From NCBI RefSeq assembly GCF_027947595.1, contig NZ_CP116257.1:6198001-6262000 (forward strand): 64,000 nucleotides of DNA, read 5' to 3'. The notes beneath the pieces are model-generated. The model did no database searches. It saw nothing but the letters and a program-made list of their open reading frames with translations, and was not told where the DNA came from. The stretch comes from Streptomyces lienomycini (GTDB lineage: Bacteria > Actinomycetota > Actinomycetes > Streptomycetales > Streptomycetaceae). Numbering within the stretch: position 1 is the stretch's first letter; the number at the start of each line of letters is the position of its first letter. Below are positions 41,037 through 51,965 of the stretch, piece by piece. The translations under genes and the position numbers were made by a program.

Positions 41037-41416
41037 TAGAAGCCGACGTTGACGCTGCGCGGCTCGGCGAGGTCCTGCACCACGACCTCGCCGCTGCCGC
41101 CCCCGGGCAGCGGCACGGTGCCGCCGTACGGCAGGGACCGCGTGTGCCCGGCGACGGTCAGCCGGACCTCGCAGGAGGGGTCCGGCTGCGAGCCGCGGAG
41201 CCAGGTGAGCCCCCAGGTGCTGTCGGGGCCGCACCGGAACTCCAGGTGGACCCGCGAGACGAACAGCCAGTCGTCCGGCGTCGACAGCCGGCACACGGAC
41301 CTGTCCCTGCCCACCCGCAGCACCGTGTCCGGCTCGCTGGGCGCGTCGGCCATCTGCATACCGGCCGTGGCACCCGCGTCCGCCGCGGTGACGGCGGCCA
41401 TGGTGAGTTCGAGCAC
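41024..41416 (-). CDS. FHA-like domain protein, 130 residues
   Basis: After about 25 N-terminal residues, VLRVGRDRSVCRLSTPDDWLFVSRVHLEFRC shows the FHA core: GRD-like turn, then a serine-arginine-x-histidine element (VSRVHL) that binds phosphothreonine in true FHA domains. Two further beta segments follow and the protein ends with NVGFYHEV, coded by the last unit of the 17-bp repeat array. GTG 41416 has GGAG 6 nt upstream. Small stand-alone FHA proteins may act as phospho-adaptors; partner unknown. Confidence 0.72.
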   Translation of the reverse strand: MLELTMAAVTAADAGATAGMQMADAPSEPDTVLRVGRDRSVCRLSTPDDWLFVSRVHLEFRCGPDSTWGLTWLRGSQPDPSCEVRLTVAGHTRSLPYGGTVPLPGGGSGEVVVQDLAEPRSVNVGFYHEV

Positions 41417-41530
41417 GTGCGCTCCTTCGAAGACCCCGGGACGTCCGTCGTCGCGTCCGTCGTTGGCGTGTCGCCGCCGCATGATAGATCGACCGGTGAA
41501 GCCGTGTCCGGCGTCCGGCACAATGGGGTC

Positions 41531-41938
41531 ATGACCGAGCGAAAGCCACCTGGCGTCGACTTCGAGTCCTTCGTCGACAAGCAGATCCGCGACGCGGACG
41601 CGCGCGGCGAGTTCGCCGAACTGCCCGGCGTGGGCAAGCCGCTGCCCAGCGAGATGGACAGCACCTACGACGAACTCTGGTGGGTCAAGCGGAAGATGGC
41701 CCGCGAGGGCTTCTCCGTGCTGCCGCCCACCCTGGCCCTGCGCAAGGAGGCGGAGGACGCCCTGGAGGCGGCGGCGAAAGCTCCTTCGGAACGCGTGGTC
41801 CGCCGCATCGTCGAGGAGATCAACGTCAAGATCCGCGACGTCATGTTCAAGCCGCCGCCCGGCCCCCCGCTGGGTCTCAAGCCCTACGACGTGGAAGAGG
41901 TCGTAGGGCGGTGGCGGGAGGGCCGGGCGGAGCGGTAG
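41531..41938 (+). CDS. DUF1992 (DnaJC28-like domain) protein
   Basis: A 135-residue protein with the DUF1992 pattern: ESFVDKQIRDADARGEFAELPGVGKPL followed by DELWWVKRKMAREGFSVLPPTLALRKE, then a helical end with VRRIVEEINVKIRD. ATG 41531 is 6 nt downstream of a CACAAT -10 and lacks a ribosome-binding site, so it is probably leaderless. Function of the family is not known; cytosolic. Confidence 0.88.
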   Translation: MTERKPPGVDFESFVDKQIRDADARGEFAELPGVGKPLPSEMDSTYDELWWVKRKMAREGFSVLPPTLALRKEAEDALEAAAKAPSERVVRRIVEEINVKIRDVMFKPPPGPPLGLKPYDVEEVVGRWREGRAER

Positions 41939-41948
41939 TGCCCGTCGT

Positions 41949-42455
41949 TCACAGGCGCATCAGGCGGTCCGCCAGCTCACGGTAGTCCCGCAGGGCCAGG
42001 CGGAGTTGCTCGGTGTCCGTGCTCGGTGCGCCGCTGTCCGCCCCGTCGCCCCGCCAGGATGTGCGCAGGGCTCGGCGGCGGTGCGCGACGGCGTCCGTGA
42101 GGCGTGCGGTGACCTCCTCCAGCACGCGGTCTGCCTCCTCGACCGAGCCGCGCGGAGCGTCGACGAATCCGGTCACCGCGTGGTGCAGGCGCCGGGCGAG
42201 TCCGTCCCACTCGTCGTGCCCGACGAGCGTGTCCTCGACCCCGGTGGCCGGGACGGCCGTACCGGTCGGTGCGGCCGGGGTGCCGGTGGCCGTGGCCGTG
42301 GCCGACAGGTCTGGAGCACCCTCACCAGGGGCGCCCTCGGTACGGATGTCTTCGGGTCGGGCGCCTTCGGTACGGGTGCCGGGGGCCGGGCGGGTGCGGG
42401 GCGTCGGGTCGGTGCCCGGGACGGTCTCGCCGGGCTGCCGGGTCACGTCGGACAT
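41949..42455 (-). CDS. Hypothetical protein with C-terminal helical domain
   Basis: A 168-residue protein. The first 75 residues are low-complexity (T, P, G, A, E). The rest, DGLARRLHHAVTGFVDAPRGSVEEADRVLEEVTARLTDAV and onward, resembles the helical part of the next gene upstream (SPREAVGEADRLLAEL), so the two proteins look like paralogues. ATG 42455; AAGGAG lies 13 nt upstream. It starts 5 bp after the stop of that neighbour, in one operon. Confidence 0.68.
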   Translation of the reverse strand: MSDVTRQPGETVPGTDPTPRTRPAPGTRTEGARPEDIRTEGAPGEGAPDLSATATATGTPAAPTGTAVPATGVEDTLVGHDEWDGLARRLHHAVTGFVDAPRGSVEEADRVLEEVTARLTDAVAHRRRALRTSWRGDGADSGAPSTDTEQLRLALRDYRELADRLMRL

Positions 42456-42460
42456 GTGCC

Positions 42461-43201
42461 TCAACTCTCCTTCGGCTGGCGCTTGCTGAACGACCAGGTG
42501 CGAGGGGCGCGGGTGGGGACCGGCGCGTCGTCGTCGGCGCCGGGACGGTGCGGGTCGCCCTCGCGGCGGCCGTCCGCGGCAGGGGCTCCGTCGTGACGGG
42601 CCGCTTCGTGACGGCCCGCTTCGTGACGGGCACCGTCGTGGCGGGCCGGGCGCAGGAGGGCCTCGAACAGTGCGCGGGCCTCGACCATGGACTCGCGCAT
42701 CTCCTCCGTGCCCGCGCCGCCGTCGTGCGCGTCGTCCACGCGGGCGTGCGTCACGCGGTGCACGCGGCGGTACCCCTCGACGTGGTGGGCGTGGTGCACG
42801 GACAGCGCCGCCAACTGCTCCTCGTACTGGCCGCCGTCCGGGAAGCCCCGGGCACCGGCCAGCTCGGCGAGCAGCCGGTCCGCCTCGCCGACCGCCTCGC
42901 GCGGGGAGTCGACGAAGCGCTCCCGGGCCGCGGTCCAGCCCGCCTCGAAGCGTTCCCGCTCGGCGGACTCCAGGGGCCGCGGGTGCAACGACCCGTGCCG
43001 CCGCACCCGTTCGGCCAGTTCGCGCTCGGCGGCCTTGCTGTCGCCGTCGTGCCGGGCCACGGCCCGGTCGTACTCGGGTCCGAAGCGCCGCTTCAGACTC
43101 CCGCCGTGCTGTGGGCCCCGTGCGCGCAGGGCGAGGACGGCCGCGACGACGAGCACGGCCGCCACGATCACGATCAGAGCGATGATCACGCCTGTGGACA
43201 T
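42461..43201 (-). CDS. Single-helix membrane protein with cytosolic helical domain
   Basis: A 246-residue protein: membrane helix at residues 4-26 (GVIIALIVIVAAVLVVAAVLAL), then a charged helical domain (RRFGPEYDRAVARHDG, EAGWTAARERFVDSPREAVGEADRLLAEL) and a H/D/G/A/R-rich tail with repeated ARHDGARHEAG-like units. ATG 43201 has GGGAAGG 6 nt upstream. It resembles uncharacterised actinobacterial membrane proteins; the shared helical module with the next gene suggests paralogy and joint action. Confidence 0.75.
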   Translation of the reverse strand: MSTGVIIALIVIVAAVLVVAAVLALRARGPQHGGSLKRRFGPEYDRAVARHDGDSKAAERELAERVRRHGSLHPRPLESAERERFEAGWTAARERFVDSPREAVGEADRLLAELAGARGFPDGGQYEEQLAALSVHHAHHVEGYRRVHRVTHARVDDAHDGGAGTEEMRESMVEARALFEALLRPARHDGARHEAGRHEAARHDGAPAADGRREGDPHRPGADDDAPVPTRAPRTWSFSKRQPKES

Positions 43202-43365
43202 GAATGCCTTCCCGGTTTCGGGCCTACCGGCTCTCCGCGCGGGCCGGTTCGCCGTTCGTGTTGCCCCGCAGTGCCCGCTCAAACGGCCGCCGGGGTGCGG
43301 CGGGCGCCCGGCGGTGGGAAAATACGCTTGCGCCGGGCGCCGCTCCCCGGCCGACAATGCCGGTC

Positions 43366-43869
43366 ATGACCTGGACCGTCGCCCCGGAACCGTACGACTC
43401 CCCCGTCGCCGCCGCCCTCTGGCGCGCGTACTACACGGAGGTCAGCGACCGCTGGTACCGGTTGTACGAGGGGCGCCCCACCGATCCCGCCGAGCTGGAG
43501 CGGGAGATCGCCGCACAGTCCGGCGCCGACCTCGTACCGCCCCGGGGGCGGCTGCTGGTCGCGCGGTACGGCGGTGAACCCGCCGGCACCTCGGGCGTAC
43601 GGCTGCTGGACCCCGCCACCGCCGAGCTGACCCGCGTGTTCCTGCACGGCGGGATGCGCGGCCGGGGCGGCGCCGCGCTGCTCGTACGGGCCGCCGAGGA
43701 CGCGGCACGGGCGCTCGGGGCCGAGCACATGGTCCTCGACACGCGTGGCGACCTCGTCGAGGCCCGCGCCCTGTACGCGCGCCTCGGCTACACCGAGACC
43801 GAGGCGTACAACGAGAATCCGTACGCGGAGCACTGGTTCCGCAAGGGGCTGCGCGGCGGCGTCTCCTGA
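43366..43869 (+). CDS. GNAT-family N-acetyltransferase
   Basis: A 167-residue acetyltransferase. The acetyl-CoA motif is LTRVFLHGGMRGRGGAALLVRAAEDAARALG (RGRGGA pyrophosphate loop), followed by LDTRGDLVEARALYARLGYTE. ATG 43366 lies 7 nt after GACAAT (43353-43358), so it is probably leaderless. Acceptor substrate unknown. Confidence 0.87.
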   Translation: MTWTVAPEPYDSPVAAALWRAYYTEVSDRWYRLYEGRPTDPAELEREIAAQSGADLVPPRGRLLVARYGGEPAGTSGVRLLDPATAELTRVFLHGGMRGRGGAALLVRAAEDAARALGAEHMVLDTRGDLVEARALYARLGYTETEAYNENPYAEHWFRKGLRGGVS

Positions 43870-43875
43870 GCGCGC

Positions 43876-46068
<2,193 letters not shown>

Positions 46069-46231
46069 TCACCGGTGCGGTCGCGCACGTCCATCCTGGC
46101 CGGTGTGACCGGATTTGGCCTCTTCAGTCCTACGGAAGCTCGCATTCCGGGGGCGTGTGCGCGGAAGTGTGGAGAAGATCTGCATAATCTCTGGAGTTCG
46201 CGAGGGGAGTCGCGAGGGGAGGGACGAACGC

Positions 46232-47644
46232 GTGGAGCAGCAGAAGGAACCGTCGCAGGAGCGGTCCGCGGGGGCCTCGTGCCCGGAGTGCGGCACGCCC
46301 AGAGCGGCGGACAACACGCCGTCCTGCGCCTGCGGGACGCGGGCCTCCGACGCCCTGCGCGACGCGCGTACGGCCCAGGCGGCAGCGGCGGAGGACTTCA
46401 ATCCGCTGCGCATACGGCCGTACGTCGAGCTGGACGGGGGCGGGGAGCCCCTCGGGTCGCCGGAGGGGGAGTCGTCGGAGGCGGAGGCGTCGGCGGGGCA
46501 GTCGTCGGAGGGGCAGTCGTCGGAGGGGGTGGCTGGTTACGCCGGTCAGTCCGTTCCGTCGGGTGCGGCGGCGGACTCGGCCGGTGAGTGTCCGGCCGCG
46601 TCCGGGGCGGCGGCGACCACGTCATCGGTCCCGGCTGCCGCGGGTGCGGGCGCGGGCGCGGGCGCGGCAGTTGTCACGGAGGAGGCCGGGGCCGGGGCGG
46701 GACCGGGGGCCCACGTGCCCGACGGCGACGCCACCATGACGCTGCGCGCCATCGGTGCCGGTGGTGCCGGTGGTGGTGCTGGTGCCGGTACTGATCCTGG
46801 TACTGGTACCGGCACTGGTCCTGGTGCCGGTTCCGGTTCCGGTGCTGGTCCGTCCGGTGCGGGCAGGGGCGCGGCCCCCACGCTGCCGACGCCGCTCGCC
46901 CCCTCGGCCGGCTCGCCCAGCGCGCACGACCTGCGCCTGTTCGACGCCTCCGCCACCGCGCCCCTCCCGGTCGTGGGCCCCGGCCCGGACGGCCCGGGAA
47001 GTGGCGGTCGGCCGCCGCGCAAGCGGCGCAAGGGCGTGCTGCTGAGTGCCGCCGGAGCGGTCGTGGTCGTGGTGGGCGCCGCGGGATTCGCGAGCGGGCT
47101 GTTCTCGTACGAGACCCCCTCGCGGGACGGCGCGATGCCGGACGAGGTCCGGGCGAGCGTGCCGGACGCGTCGACCGGCGAGGCGTCGCCCAGCGCGGAA
47201 CCGAGCGCTTCCCCGGCCTCGCCGACGCCCTCCGCGTCCCCGTCTCCGTCCGCGTCCGCGTCCACCTCGGCGAGCGCGAGCGCCTCGGCCTCGCCGTCCC
47301 CGTCGGCGTCGACCGCGTCGCCCACGGCGTCCCGGTCGGCCGAGCCCACGCAGAGCACGACCGCACCGGCCGACGACGCCCCGCAGGAGTCCGAGGACGA
47401 GGACCGCGACCCGGGCGGCGGCTCCACGCTGCGGCGCGGCGACCAGGGCCCGGAGGTCGTGGAACTCCAGCAGCGCCTGGCCGGAATGCAGATGTACTGG
47501 GGCGACCTCGACGGCGACTACAACCGCCAGGTCGAGGACGCGGTCCGCCAGTACCAGTGGTACCGCGGCATCTACACCGACGGAGTCGGCGTCTACGGCC
47601 CGGACACCCGCAACAGACTGGAGTCGGAGCCGCGACGACGGTAG
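46232..47644 (+). CDS. Membrane-anchored peptidoglycan-binding protein with N-terminal zinc ribbon
   Basis: A 470-residue type II membrane protein. The cytosolic part starts with a zinc ribbon (CPECGTPRAADNTPSCACG, residues 17-35) and a long G/A/T/S region; the membrane helix is at about 268-290 (VLLSAAGAVVVVVGAAGFASGLF); outside are an S/P/A linker and a C-terminal peptidoglycan-binding domain (LRRGDQGPEVVELQQRLAGM, VEDAVRQYQWYRGI, GPDTRNRLE; residues 400-465). GTG 46232 follows GGAGG by 9 nt. Bases 46757-46855 use GGT, GCT and ACT codons unlike the rest, in a repetitive GTGTG stretch. Confidence 0.85.
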   Translation: MEQQKEPSQERSAGASCPECGTPRAADNTPSCACGTRASDALRDARTAQAAAAEDFNPLRIRPYVELDGGGEPLGSPEGESSEAEASAGQSSEGQSSEGVAGYAGQSVPSGAAADSAGECPAASGAAATTSSVPAAAGAGAGAGAAVVTEEAGAGAGPGAHVPDGDATMTLRAIGAGGAGGGAGAGTDPGTGTGTGPGAGSGSGAGPSGAGRGAAPTLPTPLAPSAGSPSAHDLRLFDASATAPLPVVGPGPDGPGSGGRPPRKRRKGVLLSAAGAVVVVVGAAGFASGLFSYETPSRDGAMPDEVRASVPDASTGEASPSAEPSASPASPTPSASPSPSASASTSASASASASPSPSASTASPTASRSAEPTQSTTAPADDAPQESEDEDRDPGGGSTLRRGDQGPEVVELQQRLAGMQMYWGDLDGDYNRQVEDAVRQYQWYRGIYTDGVGVYGPDTRNRLESEPRRR

Positions 47645-48080
47645 CCGCGGGGCGGTAGCCGCGACGGCAGGAGCCGCGGGGCGGTAGTAGCCGCGACGGC
47701 GAGACCCCCAAGGCAGGACCCCGACGGCGAGAACCCCAGGGCGGTAGCCGGTGGCGGCAGGAACCACGGGGCGGTAGCCGTGGCGGCAGGAGCCGCGGGG
47801 CGGTAGCCGTGGCGGCGTGAAGCCGCAACGGCAGAAACCCCCGGGCTGGGAGCCGCGACGACAGAACCACGGGGCGGGAAGCCGTGGCGGCGGAAACCGC
47901 AGGGCACGACTCCGTGGCGACGGAACCCGCAGGCGGGAAGCGCGACGCCGGAAACCTCAGGGTGAAGCCGCAACTGCGGAGCCCCGGGGCAGAAGCCGCG
48001 ACGACGGGAACCCCGGGCAGGAACCCGCGACGACCGGAACCCCCGGGCGGGGAGCCGCATCGGCGGCCCCCTGGTGGCCG
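47641..48080. repeat. Degenerate 28-30 bp tandem repeat field, about 14 units
   Basis: The 436-bp gap between two convergent genes is filled by imperfect direct repeats. A typical unit begins GTAGCCGTGGCGGCAGGA and ends GCCGCGGGGCG; clear units start near 47740, 47771 and 47800, and looser ones continue to 48060 (GAAGCCG..., GGAACCCG...). Units touch each other, so there are no spacers as in CRISPR. The frames through it are open on both strands but with no consistent codon bias, so I call it non-coding. Confidence 0.75.
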
Positions 48081-48746
48081 TCAGCCGATGTGCAGGCGCA
48101 GCGTGCCGTCCGGGTCGGCCTCGACGCGGACCCGCGTGAGGTCCTCCACGACCACGTCCGGCCCGTGGAGCCCGGCGCGCGGTCCGACCCCGACGACCCG
48201 CATCCCGGCGGCGCGCGCGGCCGTGATGCCGGCGCCCGAGTCCTCGAAGGCGATGCAGTCGGCGGGGGCGATGCCCAGTTCGGCGGCGCCCTTGAGGAAG
48301 CCCTCGGGGTCGGGCTTGCTGGCGCCGACCGACTCCGCGGTGACCCGGACGTCCGGCTGGGCGAGCCCGGCGGCGGCCATCCGCGCCGTGGACAGGGCCA
48401 CGTCGGCCGAGGTCACCAGGGCGTGCGGCAGGCCGTGCAGCGAGGCGAGGAAGTCCGGCGCCCCGGGGATGGCGACGACGCCCTCGGTGTCGGCGGTCTC
48501 CTCTGCGAGCATGCGCGCGTTGTCGGCGTAGTTCTGCTCCATGGGCCGGTCCGGCAGCAGCAGCGCCATCGAGGCGTAGCCCTGCCGTCCGTGCACGACC
48601 TTCATGACCTCGTCGCCGTCCAGCCCGTGCCGGTCGGCCCAGCGCCGCCAGACCCGCTCGACGGCGGCGTCCGAGTTGACGAGGGTGCCGTCCATGTCGA
48701 GCAGCAGGGCACGGGCGGGCAGAACGGTGGTGGCGGTGGCCGTCAT
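48081..48746 (-). CDS. HAD-superfamily sugar-phosphatase-like hydrolase
   Basis: A 221-residue HAD phosphatase: motif I LLLDMDGTLVNS (nucleophile Asp near residue 17), cap domain of the beta-phosphoglucomutase type, motif II ALVTSAD, motif III lysine in GASKPDPEGFL and motif IV CIAFEDSGAGI. Cytosolic hydrolysis of small sugar phosphates is likely. Ends beside the repeat field. No Shine-Dalgarno of note; ATG 48746. Confidence 0.9.
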   Translation of the reverse strand: MTATATTVLPARALLLDMDGTLVNSDAAVERVWRRWADRHGLDGDEVMKVVHGRQGYASMALLLPDRPMEQNYADNARMLAEETADTEGVVAIPGAPDFLASLHGLPHALVTSADVALSTARMAAAGLAQPDVRVTAESVGASKPDPEGFLKGAAELGIAPADCIAFEDSGAGITAARAAGMRVVGVGPRAGLHGPDVVVEDLTRVRVEADPDGTLRLHIG

Positions 48747-48983
48747 CGGCAGACTCCAAGGCGCGGGGAGGAAACAAGGCGGCCCCGCCCGCCGGTCAGG
48801 GTGAACGGGCGGGAGCCACTTTGTTCACCCACGGTACAAAACGGAGCGGCGATCGCGCCACCGGGCCCACGAACCGGCGGGTAGGACGAACGGCGCCGGC
48901 GTCGGACCACCGCCCCACCATCCCCCACCCGCAGCCCGCAGCCCGCAGCCCGCCGGCGCCCTCACCCGGCACCCGGCCGACGC

Positions 48984-49140
48984 TCAGCCGGCGATCGCCT
49001 CCCACAGGCTCCACACGCCCAGGCCCAGCATGAGCAGCGCGCCGCGACCTTCGCGATCAGCCGCAGCGGCACCGCTTCATCAGCGCCTTGCCGCCGACGA
49101 TGCCGACCCCGGCCACCGCCCGCAGCGCGAGCACCGCACC
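48984..49140 (-). pseudogene. Decayed C-terminus of a GDT1/TMEM165-family transporter
   Basis: Reading the minus strand, three frames in sequence give GAVLALRAVAGVGIVGGKAL, VPLRLIAKVAA and ALLMLGLGVWSLWEAIAG with a stop, matching the last helices and VPxRxIxxxAA loop of UPF0016/GDT1 cation transporters. Two frame changes separate the blocks, and no N-terminal half is found upstream, where the sequence turns into a GCACCGCGCCG simple repeat (49132-49180). The rest of the 576-bp gap (48747-49322) holds only a CAGCCCG triplet repeat at 48932-48953 and the promoter of the nuclease gene. Confidence 0.5.
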
Positions 49141-49322
49141 GCGCCGCACCGCACCGCGCCGCGCCGCGCCGAGGGCCGAAAGTCCCGCGGATCCCGCCGC
49201 GCGTATAGACGTGCCATGCACACGTCACTAACTTCTTACCGACCGCACATCCGTGCGCCATGCGGCGTCGCGAGCATTCTCCTGCCCGCGTCCCAACGCC
49301 CCCACACCCAAAGGGAGTTCGC

Positions 49323-49967
49323 ATGCCGAAGTTCTACGCGCGTCGACGGCTCGGTTTCCTCGCCGCGTTCACCGGGCTCATAGCCTCCGCCGGGCTCCTC
49401 AACGGCCCGGCCGCCTCCGCCGCCCTGCCCACCCCGGTCAGCGCCGCCACCGCCCGGACCTACCTCGCCTCCCTCACCGTGGCCACCGAGGACCGCACCG
49501 GCTACGACCGCGACCTCTTCCCGCACTGGATCACCCAGTCCGGCTCCTGCAACACCCGCGAGACCATCCTCAAGCGCGACGGCACGGGCGTCGTCACCAA
49601 CTCCTCCTGCGCCGCCACCAGCGGCAGCTGGTACTCCCCCTACGACGGCGCCACCTGGCCCGCCGCCTCCGACGTCGACATCGACCACGTCGTCCCGCTC
49701 GCCGAGGCCTGGGACTCCGGCGCCGACTCCTGGACCACCTCGCGCCGCCAGTCCTTCGCCAACGACCTGACCCGGCCCCAGCTCCTCGCGGTCACCGACA
49801 ACGTCAACCAGTCCAAGGGCGACCAGGACCCGGCCACCTGGATGCCCTCGCGCACCGCGTACCGCTGCACGTACGTCCGCGCCTGGGTGCAGGTGAAGTA
49901 CTACTACGACCTCTCGGTCGACTCCGCCGAGAAGTCGGCCCTGCAGGGCTACCTCGCGAACTGCTGA
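49323..49967 (+). CDS. Secreted HNH-type nuclease (GmrSD/DUF1524-like)
   Basis: A 214-residue exported protein. Signal peptide at 1-33 (RRRLGFLAAFTGLIASAGLL, cleavage near ASA-AL). The nuclease core is DVDIDHVVPLAEAWDSGADSW with the DH of the HNH motif, then NDLTRPQLLAVTDNVNQSKGD and PATWMPS. Four cysteines (SCNTRE, SSCAAT, YRCTYV and the C-terminal NC) probably form disulfides. It should degrade extracellular DNA or RNA for nutrient recovery. ATG 49323 follows AAAGGGAG. Confidence 0.9.
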   Translation: MPKFYARRRLGFLAAFTGLIASAGLLNGPAASAALPTPVSAATARTYLASLTVATEDRTGYDRDLFPHWITQSGSCNTRETILKRDGTGVVTNSSCAATSGSWYSPYDGATWPAASDVDIDHVVPLAEAWDSGADSWTTSRRQSFANDLTRPQLLAVTDNVNQSKGDQDPATWMPSRTAYRCTYVRAWVQVKYYYDLSVDSAEKSALQGYLANC

Positions 49968-50049
49968 CGCACCGTCCGCCAACTGTTCGACGCGGATCCT
50001 CCCCATCGGCCTCCGTCGTTCCGTACCGTACGGGGCGACGGAGGAGAGG

Positions 50050-51693
50050 ATGATCATCATGGCCGGACTGCGCCTGGGGCCACTGCTGAGGTACACCGAC
50101 GGCTCGTGCGCGACCGTGTGGGTCGAGACGGACCGGCCCTGCACCGCCGAGGTGCGCTGTGCCGACGGCGCCCGCGGCACGACCCGCACCTTCCGCGTCG
50201 CGGGGCACCACTACGCCCTCGTCCCGGTGAGCGGCCTCACGCCCGGCACGGCGACGGAGTACGAGGTGCTCCTCGACGGCGCCTCCGTGTGGCCGCCGCC
50301 GGACTCCCGCTTCCCGCCCTCCGTGATCGCCACGCCCACGGACCAGGACGGCCTGCGCGTCGCCTTCGGCTCCTGCCGCTGGGCCGCACCGCCCTCCGGC
50401 GGCAAGGACAAGGTGGGCCCGGACGCCCTGGACACCCTGGCCACCCGCGTCGCGGCCGACCCACGCGGCGCGCGGCCCGACGTACTGCTCCTGCTCGGCG
50501 ACCAGGTGTACGCCGACGAGACCTCCGACGCCACGCGCCAGTGGCTGGCCGGCCGCCGCGACCTGAGCGAGCCGCCCGGCGACCAGGTCGCGGACTACGA
50601 GGAGTACACCCGCCTCTACTACGAGTCGTGGCTCGACCCCGAGGTACGCTGGCTGCTGTCCACCGTGCCCAGCAGCATGATCTTCGACGACCACGACGTC
50701 ATCGACGACTGGAACACCTCCGCCGCCTGGCTCGCCGACATGCGGGCCACGGACTGGTGGCAGGAGCGGCTGCAGAGCGGGCTGATGTCCTACTGGGTGT
50801 ACCAGCAACTGGGCAACCTCTCCCCGGACGAGCTGGCCGCCGACCCCCTCTACGCCGCCGTGCGTGAAACGGCCGACGGCACCGACGCCCTGCGCGCGTT
50901 CACCGCCCGCGCGGACTCCGACCGGGCCTCCGTCCGCTGGAGCTACCGGCGCGACTTCGGCCGCACCCGGCTGCTGATGGTGGACTCCCGCGCGGCCCGC
51001 GTCCTGGAGGAGGACCACCGCTCGATGCTCGACCCCGGCGAGGCCGCCTGGCTGCGCGAGCAGATCCTGGACGACCGCGACTCGTACGACCACCTGCTGA
51101 TCGGCACCTCCCTGCCGTGGCTGCTGCCCCACCTGGTGCACGACGTGGAGACGTGGAACGCCGCCATGTGCGGGGGCGAGCGGGGCGAGCGCTGGGCGCG
51201 TCGCGGGGAGCGGATCCGGCGCGGGGCCGACCTGGAGCACTGGGCCGCGTTCCCGTCGTCCTTCGACGCCCTCGCCGACCTGATCGCCGAGGCCGGTACC
51301 GGGCCGGGGGCGCCCGCGACGGTGAGCGTGCTGTCGGGCGACGTCCACCACGCCTACGTGGCCGAGCCCTCCTGGCCCGGGCGGGCGCCCGACGCGCGGG
51401 TGGCGCAGCTGACCTGCTCCCCCGTCCACAACTCCGTGCCGCTCTCGATCCGCCTCGGCTTCCGCTTCGGCTGGAGCGCGCCGGCCCGCGCCCTCGGGCG
51501 GCGCATCGCCCGGCACGGCCGCTGCTCGCCCCCGACGGTGAGCTGGCGCAGGACCGGCGGCCCCTGGTTCGGCAACCAGATCATGACGCTGACCCTGCGG
51601 GGGCGGTCGGCGCGGCTGCGCCTCGAACAGGCCCGGACGAACCGCGACGGGACGACCGACCTGCGAACGATCACGGACCGGAAGCTGGCGTAG
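50050..51693 (+). CDS. PhoD-type alkaline phosphatase / metallophosphatase
   Basis: A 547-residue protein of the PhoD_2 group. After a beta-rich N-terminal domain (residues 1-100) the metal motifs appear: VAFGSCRW, LLLLGDQVYADE, MIFDDHDVIDDW, LLIGTSLPW and near the end VLSGDVHHAYVAE. No signal peptide is visible, so it may be cytosolic or exported by another route. ATG 50050 has GGAGG 5 nt upstream; ATG 50059 is possible. Likely hydrolyses phosphodiester or phosphomonoester bonds using iron and calcium. Confidence 0.9.
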   Translation: MIIMAGLRLGPLLRYTDGSCATVWVETDRPCTAEVRCADGARGTTRTFRVAGHHYALVPVSGLTPGTATEYEVLLDGASVWPPPDSRFPPSVIATPTDQDGLRVAFGSCRWAAPPSGGKDKVGPDALDTLATRVAADPRGARPDVLLLLGDQVYADETSDATRQWLAGRRDLSEPPGDQVADYEEYTRLYYESWLDPEVRWLLSTVPSSMIFDDHDVIDDWNTSAAWLADMRATDWWQERLQSGLMSYWVYQQLGNLSPDELAADPLYAAVRETADGTDALRAFTARADSDRASVRWSYRRDFGRTRLLMVDSRAARVLEEDHRSMLDPGEAAWLREQILDDRDSYDHLLIGTSLPWLLPHLVHDVETWNAAMCGGERGERWARRGERIRRGADLEHWAAFPSSFDALADLIAEAGTGPGAPATVSVLSGDVHHAYVAEPSWPGRAPDARVAQLTCSPVHNSVPLSIRLGFRFGWSAPARALGRRIARHGRCSPPTVSWRRTGGPWFGNQIMTLTLRGRSARLRLEQARTNRDGTTDLRTITDRKLA

Positions 51694-51868
51694 CCGGTCC
51701 CGGGGGGCCGGCGGACGGGCGCAAGCGGTTTCGGCATGGAGGCGGGCGCGGGGCGGGTATGAATTGAGTCACAGTGGCGGGCGGCGCCCCGCGCATGGGA
51801 GCGCTCCCACCTGGTACGGCGCCAACGGTGCGGAGGTGACTGCACGTCAGGCTATGGCTAAATGTTGA

Positions 51869-51899
51869 ACTTGCAAGTACTCGTTAGGCGCACCTAACG
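51869..51899. promoter_or_regulatory. Two palindromes upstream of the DoxX gene
   Basis: ACTTGCAAGT at 51869-51878 is a perfect palindrome, and CGTTAGG-CGCA-CCTAACG at 51882-51899 is a perfect 7-bp inverted repeat. They are 67-97 bp before the DoxX start. DoxX genes are often under redox- or MarR/HxlR-type repressors, so these are good operator candidates. No regulator gene is next to them. Confidence 0.5.
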
Positions 51900-51965
51900 T
51901 GGGCAGCCCACTCGGTTCCGTCCCCCACCGGCCCCACCCGGCCGGTCGACCGAAGGAGACCCCCC

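Noticed and set aside
47641..48080. Possible CRISPR array
   Set aside because: Units of 28-30 bp are degenerate and directly adjoin each other with no unique spacers; no cas genes are present.
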